A stretch of DNA of 64,000 nucleotides from the NCBI GenBank assembly GCA_030549335.1, contig CM060194.1:57006547-57070546 (forward strand), given 5' to 3'. Each line of letters begins with the position of its first letter. Within the stretch, counting starts at the first letter, position 1. A model generated the notes under the pieces. The model made no database searches. It was not told the origin of the DNA and worked only from the letters and a program-made list of their open reading frames with translations. Made by a program: the position numbers and the translations under genes. Shown here one piece after another: positions 49,150 to 62,149 of this stretch. This DNA is from Pontederia crassipes. Its lineage: Eukaryota > Streptophyta > Magnoliopsida > Commelinales > Pontederiaceae.

Positions 49150-50085
49150 AAAAATAATTTCTCTCCCTTTCTCTGTCTTTGATTTTTTAATTTTGCAGGC
49201 AATAATTTTCCTCTCTCACAGTTCTTGATTTCTTAATTTTGCAGGCAATAATTTAAAACTCTCAGTAGTAGATAATTTTTTAAATTTGTACTCTCTCTTT
49301 CTCTCTACTCTCTCTACTTGATTTCTTGATTTTGTAGATAATAATTTAAAACTCTTGATTACAAATAATTTTTAGGTTTGCTATCTCTCTCCTTGATTTA
49401 TTGATTATGCAGGCAATAATTTGAAATTCTTAGTGGCAAATAATTTTCAAGGTTTGTTCTCTCTCTTTAATTTCTTAATTTTTCAAGCAATAATTTGAAA
49501 CTCTCATAAGCATATAATTTTCGAGGTTTGCTCTCTCTCTCCTCTCTCTTTCCCCTTTCTCTCTCAGATAATTTTCGAAATTTGCTCTCTTTCTCTCTGC
49601 TCTCTCTTCTTGATTTCTTAATTTTGTAAGCAATAATTTAAACTCTTGATGACAGACAATTTTTGTTGTTTCCTATCTCTCTCCTTGATTTCTTAATTTT
49701 ACAGGTAATAATTTGAAACTCTTAGTGACAATAATTTTCGAAATTTGCTCTCTCTCATCGATTTCTTAATTTTGTAAATAATAATTTGAAAACTCTCAGT
49801 GATAAATAATTTTCGAAGTTTGCTCTCTTTTTCTCTCCTCTCTCTCTTTTTCTCTCCTTAATTTCTTAATTTTGCACACAATAATTTGAAACTCTTGATG
49901 GTAGATAATTTTTAAGATTTGCTATCTCTCTCCTCTTTATTTCTTGATTTTGCAGACAATAATTTAAAGCTCACAGTGGCAATTAATTTTCGAGATTTGC
50001 TATCTTTCTCTCTCCTCTCTCTCTTTCTCCTTGATTTTTTAGTTTTGGAGGCAATAAACAAATTTCGAGATTTGCTCTCTCTCTC
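49150..50085 (+). repeat. degenerate tandem array with splice-acceptor-like units
   Basis: About eleven units of roughly 70-110 bp. Each has a CT-rich run, then TTGATTTCTTAATTTTGCAG, then GCAATAATTT.AAACTCT, then a TAATTTTCGA.GTTTGCTCT phrase. The pyrimidine run followed by TTTTGCAG|G looks like a plant 3' splice site repeated many times, although no exon is attached. Unit lengths vary because the CT runs vary. Confidence 0.75.
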
Positions 50086-50099
50086 AGGTTTGCATTTGC

Positions 50100-51300
50100 T
50101 TATTATTTTATTATTTATTTTTAATTTATAATCTCGTACGTCCTATTTTGATATTTTTATTTTCAATTCTTTTTTTTGAAAATATAATAAACATGTATTT
50201 TTATTAATAAAGATGCATTATAGAAATCCAATTATAAATTAATAAATATGCATCATGTATTACAATCGATATTTTAGACAATAAAATAAATGTACTAAAA
50301 ATTAATTTGAACCACATAATCTTTTTATTATCCATTAATGATCATTGGAATGGATCTCCACAATAACTATGAATTATTTATATAATAAATATTTTCAAGT
50401 TTATTTAACTAAAAAAATTTCAAGTTTGAGCTACTTTACCTTCCAATATTAACTTACATTATAAAGTAAACAATTTAAAGTAATATAAATAAGAATAAAA
50501 CATAAAGGGTAAAAAAGACTTTTATCTAAATTAACCTCTTAAATCCCATATTTTAAGTATTGTATCCAAACAAAAGGTGATTTAGCTTATTCCATCCTTT
50601 CCCATGATTTTTTATCCAAACATGAGTTTAGTAAAATCATACCACGCCGCCCTTGAGTACCTCCTACCACACCATCACATCTCATCCCTCTATTAGTTGT
50701 TTCCCAAATAAACCCTTAGGCTTTGTTTGAATTGGATCGAAAAAAGGGTAGAAGACGATAGAGAAGGGAAAAATGATTTTTTTTTTCTCTTGTTTGATTA
50801 AGTTAATTGAAAGGGAAGGAAGAAGAATGGGTTGAAATGGGTGTCCACTTTTTCAACTCCAAAATGGAAGAAAGAGGAGGACAAAGGGGGTTATTTTGTA
50901 AAATGGGCATGACATGAGATTAGCATGCACGTCAACGAAAACAACAATAGAGCTTACACAATCTCTTCCCTAGAAGTGAAATGACTTGAACTTCAGGCAT
51001 AAAAATTATGCATGGAAAAATATGAACTATGAATTATCTAAAAATTAACTATTTTGCATTTTCAATTGATTAACACAATCAATAAAAAATCATACTAATA
51101 ATTCATGCATAAACAATTCAGTTTATCACTTTTATTTAACAAGGATACAAATCCCCCTAAAAGGATGCATATCTGCCCCTGTTGGATGCATCGAGGTGGC
51201 ACCGCTGCCACCTAGAATGGACAACGATGGCAGCCCTGACAAGGGCCGAAGTCACTGCCGCCGGGGAGGTGGAAGAGAAGACTTGCTAGAGGAAGAGATT
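50100..51300. other. spacer with MITE-like fragments
   Basis: CTTTGTTTGAATTGGAT at about 50,722 and reversed-type text ATCCAAACA near 50,565 and 50,622 suggest fragments of small transposons. 51,180-51,300 is a short GC-rich piece with no recognisable gene. Confidence 0.4.
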
Positions 51301-51304
51301 GTCG

Positions 51305-51913
51305 CCGAAGATATCATTCCAAAGTTTCTTTGAATTGTAAAAATCAACATTGAACTTTCAATTGCATTCAATGATAACTTGATTTTCAATGAGGATCCTC
51401 TTTTGATTCAACCTAACTATCAACTATATAATTATATATTGCTTAGTTAAAGGCTAATTGAGCTGTGAGAGCAGCCACATTTCAAGTTGAATCTAAATTG
51501 AATATTTAATGATAACTTGATCCTATCCATCCTTAATTAATTTAGATGAACCCTAATTCCTAGAACAACCTTCCTCATTGATAGTTAAACCTTTCTAGAC
51601 TTTAATCTAGCATTTATATCTCAGTTTTGATAAGTTTCTAAAACCCAAAATTCAGTTATCATTTCACTTTCCATTAAAAATCTGTTTTCACTTCCCTTTG
51701 AAAATCTATTTTTAGCCATTAAAGTAGAACTGATTTAGATTATTTTAGGGTATCTTAGACTTCAAATTTTTGTGGATACGACAACCTGAGTCTACTACAA
51801 CTTACCTGTGCACTTGCAGCTAATGAGTTGGGAGACAAAAAAAAAATGAAAAATTGACCCTTTTACTTAATTTCAGCAAGTTATCACTAGAAAACCCAAA
51901 TATCACTATCACT
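51305..51913 (+). repeat. inverted LTR segment at the left edge of the Gypsy fossil
   Basis: Reversed match to the right LTR's inner part, 58,868-59,460 (shared CCCAAATATCACTATCA, GTGCACTTGCAGCTA/TAGCTACAAGTGCAC, TATCATTTCACTTTC). It lies next to the normally oriented left LTR, so the left end has a head-to-head repeat arrangement. Confidence 0.8.
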
Positions 51914-54046
51914 TGATGGATTAAGCAGGGCTTAACAATGGCAATCAAATTCCCAAGAAATCAAAAATTAGAATTCAGCAAAAAATATTTCAAAAATCAG
52001 ATTGGGAAAACAACAAGGAAATCAGCAATGCTTCTCATTGGAATTCTGGATTTGCTAAGTGCTTATTGACCCATCTCTGGACAACAAGAAATTCTTAGGG
52101 TTCACCTTTCAGTGATTGAATGAAATTGGAGATTCAATTAGCAAATCAGATTCTAATAAATTTCAGAAAATAAATTTCAGGAATGTAATTTTAGAAATCA
52201 GAATTGGAGGACAGGTTTGAATCATAAAATGCCAAAATATCTTGATTCATTTCTGAACAAGACTTGGACCAAAATTAACCTATTAGTTGCTCAATTAATC
52301 AAATCCCCAATGGCAAATCAGATTCAAACAGTTCACAGAAATCAGAAAATCAGATTCAGAAAATCAGAAAATCAGAAATTAGATTTTCAATCAAAGTGGA
52401 ATCCAGTAACTTGGCATTGATTCCTAATTCATTTCTTAATAAGGGCTAGATCAAATGATAACTTCTCAATTATAGATTACAAGTGGGATCTAACAATGGC
52501 AAGAACAGACCCATAACATTGCAAAAATAAAAAATTTTAGGATTGAGTTCAGTGCAGGAAATTAGAATGCAGAAATCAGATTTCAGAAATGGAATCCAAA
52601 AATTTATCACTGATTCTTAATTCATATCTGAACAAAGGTTAGATCAAATGACAACTTCTCAGTTGTAGATACAAGTAGGACCTAACAATGATAAGAACAG
52701 ATTCATTTCAATGCAAAAATCTAAAAATCAGAATTGATAACAGTTTGGGATTAATTTCTATCCATATCCATCCAAATTAACCTAGACTATTGCCCTATCC
52801 TAGGAGACGTGGAGTTTAGCTCCTCATAATTACAAAATTTGAAACAAAATGGATTGAAGAACATGTACAAAACATCCTGGTTTGAAGCTTCTCGGCCAGA
52901 AATCCAGCAGCCCTATAATCCAGCTTCAAACCCTTCCTTCCTTGATGCAGCAACCCTTCTCCAAACCCTCAATGTCCAGCCCCCTTTCTCTCCTCCAGAA
53001 ATTCTCTTTTTATGTGACTCTTGTCCACCCTTGGATCAGCATCAGAATGTTCCTTATCCTTTGATTGCAGTCACCTATCCACCCTTCTGAAATTCCAGCT
53101 GCAGATTCCTTTTTGTGCAGGAAAAAGTAGATGGTTCTCCCCTACTTTTTTCACTTTTTGGTCACCTTTCTCTCTGCTATAAATCCCCAAACAGCAAGCA
53201 TCAAAGCCCTTGAATGGTGTTTTGACAAATAAAAATTAAGATGATGATAATTGCTAGCTTAGATATCAAATGATATTAGATGTTGTGCAGGAATAAAAAC
53301 TTATATCAAAATTAATGAATTAAGGGGCCCGGAATGATAACTTGTCACAAATCATGGAAATTATCCAAATGCAAGTGATTCAAAGCATTAAAAGCATCAA
53401 ATGGACTAGAGTAACAAGTGAGTGCATTCAAAAATCAAATATGAATGAGATTTCTAAGAAGTGATAACTTGGGTGCCCAAAAATGATAACTTATATGACT
53501 TAAAAATGATAACTTGAGTAGTGATTATTCAAATGTGATGAAATTTGATCAGTAATGAGTTAGAACAATAACAAGATAATTGCTTAAGGTTCCTGTGCAG
53601 AATTAATGGTTTTGCATGTCAAAATGATAGAATTGTCCTTTAACGATAACTTGGCAAAAGAAAAATAATAACTTGTTCAAATGGGCTTAAAACTTTGCAC
53701 AAGTTGAGATGTGACTATCCAAATATTATTTATACATGATAATGATGGATTTACGGCAAGAAAATCATTGAAAATCAGTTCATTCAAAATAATGATAACT
53801 TGACATATGGAAATGATAACTTGTCCTCAAAATGATAACTTGGTATAGAATTTAAATATTAATGGATTTTGGCATTTCAGAACCTCTATGCACATGGAAA
53901 TAAGTATGAAATGAGGAATATCAACTAGTTATCACAATGTATGCATTCCAAGTATAATTGGCCCAAAAATAGGCAAAAGTAGGACTCAATATGTATGAAT
54001 TGCATCTAAAATGGATTAGAAACATATAGTGATCAGCAAGTGATCA
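51914..54046 (-). repeat. left (3') LTR of the Gypsy fossil
   Basis: Direct repeat of about 59,750-61,883. It ends TGATCA at 54,046, directly before the polypurine tract. It contains many TGATAACTTG motifs. Confidence 0.88.
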
Positions 54047-54062
54047 AACTCCCCCAAGCTTA
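54047..54062 (-). other. polypurine tract of the Gypsy fossil
   Basis: Reads AAGCTTGGGGGAGTT on the - strand, directly abutting the LTR start TGATCACTTG. Confidence 0.75.
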
Positions 54063-55575
54063 GTCTTTTGCCTGTCCTCAAGCAAAACATTCAAAAATTA
54101 AGGATGAATTTGAATTTACCATCCACAAATGAATAGAAAGATCAACTGAATAAGATCTAAATGAGTTTCCCACTTGGCTAGCATTCCATCCCATTCTTTC
54201 CAATCCCAAATTCTAGCTGAGGAGTCACAAAGGTTAAAGCAACTTTAAACCATGATAGAAGTACTAACATTAACTGATCTGGATTATAAGGATTGTCAAC
54301 TTTACTAAAAGGTTGAAACATCAATCTCTTCATGAACAGACTTTCCTTTCTTTGCTTAAACAAGTTTGAAAACCTGACTTTTATTCATGAGGATGCAATA
54401 AACATGTTTGAACCTGATTTTTATTCATGCTGGTCACAGGATAAAAATCCTGACTTTATTCAGGAGAGGTTCCTTTTTGGAATTTTCACTCTCTTTATTC
54501 ATGTATGCATGCAATGCAAAATGCAACTTTTTATTTCCTTTTTCTTTCTTTTTCATTCTGTTCATGAAGTGAGCAATGGTTCAAACTCAAGTATAGGTTA
54601 GATCCTTAAATGCAAATAGTCAAGAATTCATATTTAACGTGGCAGCAAGATCCTTGACTCCTTTCTAGACATCTTCTACTTTCCAATTAATTCATGAATG
54701 TAGCTAGTGTTAATCCACAAAAAAGAAAAATTTTAGCTGAAAGTTCATTCAAATGCATCTGAATTTAAAATGACAATTAAAGCAATAAGGCTAATGGCCA
54801 AGTTGGCCACTTGGTATTGGAGTGTACCAACTGTCATAATGAAGTATTCTACCCATTTTAGAGTCAAAATGAATTCAGAATTGAGTTGGATTCAAAAATT
54901 GATAACCGAGTGATAACTAGTGATAACTTGTGAAAACCAATGATAACCTGGTATGAATTATGATATGATCATTAAAATAAATTGAAAACATAGTGTAAAG
55001 GTTAGAAAAGCACCAGGTTTCCTCCCCCAAGCTTATTCTCAACACTGTCCTCAGGGTTGAAAATAATAGGCAAGGGAAAGGGGTGGGTGGGAGTGAAATG
55101 CATGAAATTTGGCATTTGGATCCTCTTGGAACTTCATCCAGAAATTTTGGGTGATCTAATCTTCATTAGTTGCAACTAATCCTGCAGAAAAATCAAAGAT
55201 ATTAGTGGAATGGCAGATTTGCAACTAATCAGATTTTGGAATGCAGAATTCAACATTGCATTGGAAATTTCTGAAATTCACTGAAATTAGTTTATAATAG
55301 ATTGGGATAACTGAAATGAATGTTAATTCAAATGATGATATGATCAATGTATCATAATGAGAAAGATATTATCAGTTATCATTAAGTTTTCAGTGAAAAA
55401 ATAAAAAATAAGGGGGTATGGGTACTTCCTGAATTTGAGACTTGTGAATTGAACATGTTCCTCACCACTTATTCCTGCAAAAACAGAAAAATTAGGTAGA
55501 TAATGGCTTGGATTATCTTCCAAGAAGTGTCTTTCTTTAATGTCTTTGGCTAGACATTTTTTTCACTTCTTCATG
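54063..55575 (-). other. 3' internal, mostly non-coding part of the Gypsy fossil
   Basis: No recognisable protein. A second CTCCCCCAAGCTT-like text lies near 55,022 and TGATAAC motifs cluster near 54,900-54,960. Such non-coding stretches before the 3' LTR are common in the Athila/Tat lineage. Confidence 0.5.
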
Positions 55576-57349
55576 TCAAGGAAGTTTGCATAGTATGATA
55601 TGATCAAGTAGAGATCTCAATTTATAGACAGCTTCACTAATCAAATATGGATCTCTTAATTTGCCAATGATTGACCTTTGCTTCTCAGCTTGATTTTTTC
55701 CTCCATTGTACAAAAAATTCTCTAGCTTCTCATCCCAAAAATCCTCATGTATGATATATGAATCTCCTGAATTAGGAAGAGGTTTCAGCTCAACAGGGCT
55801 GACCCATTCACTATCTGAAATGGAATATATGATCCCAGCATTCAGCAACTTTAATACTTCCTTCTTGACCACTTCCTTCATGGTTGGATTGAGTCTCCTT
55901 TGACATTCAATGGAGGGCTTGTAGCTGTCCTCCATAGGGATCCTATGCATGCAAGTTGAGGGATTAATACCCTTGATATCATCAATAGAATAGCTTATTA
56001 CCTCCTTGTATAGCCTTAGTTTTTTCAGTAACTCATCAACTTGATCCTTGAGCAAATTTGCATTAATGATAACAGGGAATGTTGAATTCTCTCCCAAGAA
56101 TTCATACTTCAGGTTGTTGGGGAGAGACTTGAACTCCAATTTGGAAGAATTGACTTGAGTTGAGTTGAATTGAGTTTCAGTAGTGATAACTTCCTGCACT
56201 TGGTGCTGATTTTCTGAATTTTCCACTGGTTTGGATAAATTCAATGCTGATTTGTATGCTTCAGCCTTTGAATCCTCTAATTCATTCAAATTATCAAACA
56301 TTAGACACCTTTGCACTAGATCTTCAATAGGAATTATGGCAGAAACTTGCTGAACAACTTGATCTAGCTGTCCCTCCCCAAAATCATTTTCCTAAAAATT
56401 TTGTCTACTGATAACATGTGCCAAATTAAATTCTATCTTCTCCTCCCCAATTTGGAAGGTCAATCTGCCCTCCTTGACATCAATGACATGTCTAAGAAGG
56501 GTCTCCCAAGAAGAATGAGGGTATTCAAGTCCTCATCCATGTCAAGTACCACAAAATCTACTGGTATGTAGAATTTGCCAACTTTGAGGGTATGTCCTCA
56601 ATGATTCCATGTGGATACTTGATGGATTTGTCTGCCAGATGTAGAGACAAATTTGTAGGCTTCAAATCTCCAACTTCAAGTTTCCTACAAAGTGAAAGAG
56701 GTATGACACTCACTGATGCACTCAAATCACATATTTCCCTTTGAATCTTCCTATTTCTAATTTCACAAGGTATGGAGAAGCTTCCGGGTTCTTTCAACTT
56801 GGGTGGCAATTTATTTTGGATGATTCCAGAGGCTTCCTCAGTGAAGGTAATAGTTTCATGCTCCATAATCCTCCTTTTCTTGGTTAAGATTTCCTTTAAA
56901 AACTTTGCATAGGAGGGCATCTCCTGAATTGCCTTCACAAATGGCACATTGATATTTAACTTCTTCAAGATTTTAATGAACCTTCCATACTGCTGATCCT
57001 GCCTTGCTTTGATTAATCTTTGAGGGAAAGGTTCCCTATCAAAGACCCTGGTCCTGACTTCATTTTGAGGGTCTTTGTTCTGATTTTCTCCCACAAGTTC
57101 AGCTGGTTCTTCAGTAGCTTTGGACGTTGGATTCACTTGGGCTGGATTGTCCTCTACTTTCTTTATTGGTTCTTCAATAATCTTCCCACTTCTGAACTGG
57201 ACAGTATGGACTTGTTCCCTGGAGTTCAATTCTGATTGTCCAGGAAAGAATATAGGGGGTCTTGCTGAAGTGCTAGCATGCTGAACAAGTTGACTTTCAA
57301 GAATCTTGTGATTGGCACTTAAGGCTTCCATTCTAGAATTGATTTTCAA
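55576..57349 (-). pseudogene. protease and early reverse-transcriptase remnant (Gypsy fossil)
   Basis: The - strand frames carry a protease-like stretch (ASVSVIPLSLCRKL) after a lysine-rich linker and, further on, text typical of the start of Gypsy reverse transcriptase (CQRRLNPTMKEVVKKEVLKL, then ISDSEWVSPVE). This order is the standard Gypsy one. The remnant is broken and incomplete. Confidence 0.8.
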
Positions 57350-57402
57350 TATCTCCTATCCTTGGCTGTCCTGCTTCTTCAGAATCTGTTGAAGCATTTC
57401 CT

Positions 57403-58707
57403 TCATTTCATTTTGGAATTGAGGTGCTTGGACTTGTGGTGGTGGCTCATACAGATTCCTTTGAATTGGTGCACTTTGGCCTTGATTTTCATAAGGTGGT
57501 GCTGATTCCTTGGCAGGATTTTGGGCTGTAAATTTGAATTCTGCATAGGAGCCCCTTGATAGTTATTGCCATTGTAAGAAAAGTATGGATGATTCTTGTT
57601 TTCTGGAGTGTAGAACTCAGCAGGAGGTTTAATTCCATAATTGCCCACAGCATTGATTTGATCCATTGTTTGCTCCACTTGTTGCATAATCAAATTGCAA
57701 TTTTCTGACACATGGCCTTGATTCCCACATACACAGCACCTGGTTTCAGAATTGGAAGCCCTATTGCCATTAGGAGTCAAGTTCAACCTCTCCAAAGTCT
57801 TGTACAGCATTTCCTCAAGTTGGGTTGATAACTAGTTCACTGAATTATCCATAGGTGGCCTCCTGGTCCTATCATGTGTGAGGAAGTGATGGTTCTTTGC
57901 AATGTTCTCTATCAGTTGGTAGGCCTCATCTATATTTTTGGATGCAAAGGTACCTCCTGTTGCAGTGTCCAATGCCACCTTGCTAGGGTAGTTCAATCCC
58001 TTATGAAAATAGTTGACTAATTGCCACTTTTCAAATCCATGGTGGGAACATGTCCTTAACAACCCTTGAAGCTTTTGCCATGCCTCACAAATGTTCTCTT
58101 GGTCCAACTGATAGAATCTGACTATTTGATCTCTAAAGTTATCAGTTTTTGAAGAAGGAAAGAATTCTGAAAGAAACAATTGGACAATTGATTCCCAAGT
58201 AACCACCTCTTCGGGATTCAATCCTTTGAATCATGTCTTGACCTTGTCCTTGAGTGAGAAGGGAAACAATCTCATATATACTGTATTCATGGGGATATTA
58301 TTGAAGTTCACAGTGCTGCATATCTCCTTGAAATTGTCCAAATGACAAGCTGGATCTTCAGTCCCAAGTTCAAAAAATTGACTTTGCCTAATCATTGAAA
58401 TTAAGCCTGGATTAACTTCAAAGTTTGCCACAGGTGCTAAGGCTCCTCCCCCTGGTTGATTCCTTGCATTGCTTGGTGAATAACAGTCCCTAAGAATTTT
58501 AGGAGCTGCCATATTTTGATTCACAACTTCTTCAAATTCAGGGTTGTATTCCTCTTCCTCTTCTTCTTCAAATATCCTTCTCCTTGTCTCAAGCCTTTGC
58601 AATCTCCTTCTTCTTAGCAATCTTTTTTCAGGTTTAGGATCTGATTGGTAATGTTCTTCTTGATGGTCCAAGTCCTGCATAAAGAGATTCAGAAGTATCA
58701 AATTCAA
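57403..58707 (-). pseudogene. gag remnant with CCHC zinc knuckle (Gypsy fossil)
   Basis: The - strand frames show an acidic N-terminal part, FFELGTEDPACHLDNFKEIC typical of Athila-group capsid, a helical capsid part (WQKLQGLLRTCSHHGFEKWQ), and then the zinc knuckle CCVCGNQGHVSENC. Broken, with more than one break. Confidence 0.85.
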
Positions 58708-58829
58708 GAAAGAAATGAAAACTAGACAAAAGTGAAAAGTTAAAAATGATAACTTGCAAAAATTGAAAATTGGCCTAACAAATGGACTAAAAACTAATCT
58801 AAAACTAATCTAAACTATCTAAGTTAGCC

Positions 58830-58867
58830 TAATTGATCTCAAATCCTCAGCAACGGTGTCAAAAACT
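58830..58867 (-). other. primer-binding-site region of the Gypsy fossil
   Basis: Directly after the 5' LTR end (..TCACTATCA), the - strand reads AGTTTTTGACACCGTTGCTG, an altered form of the TGGCGCCGTTGCC text seen after LTRs in Athila/Tat elements. Confidence 0.65.
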
Positions 58868-61800
58868 TGATAGTGATATTTGGGTTTTCTAGTGATAACT
58901 TGCTGAAATTAAGTAAAAGGGTCAATTTTTTTTTAATTTTGGTCTCCCAACTCACTAGCTACAAGTGCACAGGTAAGTTGTAGTAGACTCAGATTGTTGT
59001 ATCCACAATAATTTGAAGTCTAAGGTGCCCTAAAACAATCTAAATTAGTTCTACTTTAATGACTAAAGACATATTTTCAAAGAGAAGTGAAAACAGATTT
59101 TTAATCGAAAGTGAAATGATAACAGATTTTTGGATTTTGAAAATTTATCAAAACTGAGTTATAAATGCTAGAATGAAGTCTAAAAAGGTTCAACTATCAA
59201 TGAGGAAGTTTCTCCTAGGAGTTGAGGTTCATCTAAATTAATTATGGATGGAAATGGACAAGTTATTACTTTTTAGTCAAATCTAATTCAACTTTCAATA
59301 TGGCTGTTTTCACAGCTCATTTAGATCAGAACTAAACAATATATTATCATATAATTGTTAGTCAAGTTGAATTAGAAGAGGATCCCCATTGAAAATCAAG
59401 TTATCATTGGGTTCAACTCAATGCACTTGCTGATTTTTAGGCAACTTCAATAAAATCTGAAATGATAACTTCTAGATTGCACCTTGAAAATGAAAGGAAT
59501 GTTTCAATCAACTAAACAGGGATGAAATCAATCCAATATTAATGCAAATGCTCATTGGTTTCTCTCTAAACTACAAGAGGATTTAAATCAGCTTCTCAGC
59601 TGCAAATTCAAATGAAATCCATATTTCCATTAATGAATTGGATAGAAATCAACACCTAATACAAGTTTGGAAAATCATAAATTGTCATTGCTCCTTAACT
59701 CATCTCTGAATCTCAAGGAAGGCCTAAAAACCATCTCTCAATGGTGGATTAAGCATGGCTTAACAATGGCAATCAGATTTTCAAGAAATCAGAAATCAGA
59801 CTTCAGCAAAAAATATTTCAGAAATCAGATTGGGAAAACAACAAGGAAATCAGCAATGCTTCTCATTGGAATTCTGGATTTGCTAAGTGCTTATTGACCC
59901 ATCTCTGGACAACAAGAAATTCTTAGGGTTCACCCTTCAGTGATTGAATGAAATTGGAGATTCAATTAGCAAATCAGATTCCAATAAATTTCAAAAAATA
60001 GATTTCAGGAATGTAATTTTAGAAATCAGAATTGGAGGACAGGTTTGAATCATAAAATGCCAAAGTATCTTGATTCATTTCTGAACAAGACTTGGACCAA
60101 TATCAACCTCTCAGTTGCTCATTAATTAAATCCCCAATGGCAAACCAGATTCAAACAGTTCACAGAAATAAAAAAATTAGATTCAGGAAGTTCAGAAAAT
60201 CAGACATCAGATTTTCAATCAAAGTGGAATTCAGTAACTTGGCATTGATTCCTAATTCATTTCTGAATAAGGGCTAGATCAAATAATAACTTCTCAGTTA
60301 TAGATTACAAGTGGGATCTAACAATGGCAAGAACAGACCCATAACATTGCAGAAATAAAAAATTTTAGGATTGAGTTCAGTGTAGGAAATTAGAATGCAG
60401 AAATCAGATTTTAGAAATGGAATCCAGAAACTTATCACTGATTCTTAATTCATATCTGAACAAAGATTAGATCAAATGACAACTTCTCAGTTGTAGATAT
60501 AAGTAGGACCTAACAATGATAAGAACAGATTCATTTCAATGCAAAAATCTAAAAATAAGAATTGATAACAGTTTGGAATTAATTTCTATCCATATCCATC
60601 CAAATTAACCTAGACTACTGCCCTATCCTAGGAGACATGGAGTTTAGCTCCTCATAATTATAAAATTTGAAACAAAATGGATTGAAGAATATGTACAAAA
60701 TATCCTGGTTTGAAGCTTCTCTGCCAGAACTCCAACAGCCCTGTAATCCAGCTTCAAACCCTTCCTTCCTTGATGCAGCAACCCTTCTCCAAACCCTCAA
60801 TGTCCAGCCCCCTTTCTCTCCTTCAGAAATTCCCTTTTTATGTGACTCCTGTCCATCCTTGGATTAGTATCAGAATGTTTCTTATCCTTTGATTGCAGCC
60901 ACCTATCCACCCCTCTGAAATTCCAGCTGCAGATTCTTTTTTGTGCAGGAAAAAGTAGATGGTCCCCCCCTACTTTTTTCACTTTTTGGCCACCTTTGTT
61001 TCTGTTATAAATCCCCAAACAGCAAGCATCAAAGTCCTTGAATGGTGTTTTTAAAATAAAAATTAAGATGATGATAGTTGCTAGCTCAAATATCAAATGG
61101 TATTAGGTGTTGTGCAGGAATGAAAACTTGTATCAAAATTAATGAATTAAGGGGCCCGGAATGATAACTTGTCACAAATCATGAAAATTATTCAAATGCA
61201 AGTGATTCAAAGCATTAGAAGCATCAAATGGACTAGAGTAACAAGTGAGTGCATTCAGAAATCAAATATGAATGAGATTTATAAGAAGTGATAACTTGGG
61301 TGCCCAAAAACGATAACTTATATGACTTAAAAATGATAACTTGTGATAACTTGAGTTGTGATTATTCAAATGTGATGAAATTTGACCAGCAATGAGTTAG
61401 AACAATAACAAGATGATTGCTTAAGGTTCCTGTGCAGAATTAATGGTTTTGCATGTAAAAATAATAGAATTGCCCTTTAACGATAACTTGGCAAAAAAAA
61501 AATGATAACTTGTTCAAATGGGCTTAAAACTTTGCACAAGTTGAGATGTGACTATCCAAAAATGATTTATACATGATAATGATGGATTTAGGGCAAGAAA
61601 ACCATTGAAAATCAATTCATTCAAAATAATGATAACTTGACATATGAGAATGATAACTTGTCCTCAAAATGATAACTTGGCATAGAATTTAAATATTAAT
61701 AGATTTTGACATTTCAGAACCTCTATGCATATGGAAATAAGTATGAAATGAGGAATATCAACTAGTTATCACAATGTATGCATTCCAAGTACAATTGACC

Positions 61801-61883
61801 CAAAAATAGACAAAAGTGGGACTCGATATGTATGAATTACATCTAAAATGGGTTAGAAACATATAGTGATCAACAAGTGATCA
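58868..61883 (-). repeat. right (5') LTR of the Gypsy fossil
   Basis: About 3.0 kb with TG..CA ends (TGATAGTG .. GTGATCA on +). It contains roughly a dozen TGATAACTTG-type motifs, mainly at 61,155-61,680. A GCTATAAATCC-like text near 61,000 (GTTATAAATCC) may be the remains of a TATA box for the + strand. Confidence 0.85.
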
Positions 61884-62140
61884 GAGGGTCACTAAAAGAC
61901 GGTCGTCGGAGCTGCAAGTCAAAGTGCGGCCAAGGATGTCTCCAAAGAAGCTAGAGAGAGAGATGGAGAGTCGAGAGAGAGGGAGAGAGGGAGAAAGAGA
62001 GCAGAGGGAGTAAATAATCGCGAGAGAGGGGGTTATATTTTATAATGATTTGCGATGACATTACCGATAATATAATGACCATCATGACATGTTATTATAA
62101 TATATAATTATTAACCATTAATGTATTATTATTGTAGGAT
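61884..62140. other. GA-rich spacer right of the Gypsy fossil
   Basis: AGAGAGAGATGGAGAG-type text at 61,950-62,010 and AT-rich DNA; no gene. Confidence 0.5.
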
Positions 62141-62149
62141 CAAAAATCA

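Larger units (their letters stand above)
51305..61883 (-). mobile_element. Athila/Tat-like Gypsy LTR retrotransposon (fossil)
   Basis: An LTR element on the - strand: the 5' LTR is on the right (58,868-61,883) and the 3' LTR on the left (to 54,046). After the 5' LTR, the - strand text TTTGACACCGTTGCTGAGGA resembles the tRNA primer site and following bases typical of Athila/Tat elements. Before the 3' LTR, AAGCTTGGGGGAGTT is a polypurine tract. In between are gag with a CCHC knuckle, a protease-like segment and the opening part of reverse transcriptase. The element is broken, with several breaks, and its polyprotein is incomplete. The LTRs differ by about 5-7 percent by eye, pointing to an insertion a few million years old at usual plant rates. 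It is probably immobile. Confidence 0.85.

Noticed and set aside
49020-49202. Lysine/glutamate-rich 60-codon frame on the - strand
   Set aside because: A product of CT-rich low-complexity sequence at the start of the tandem array.
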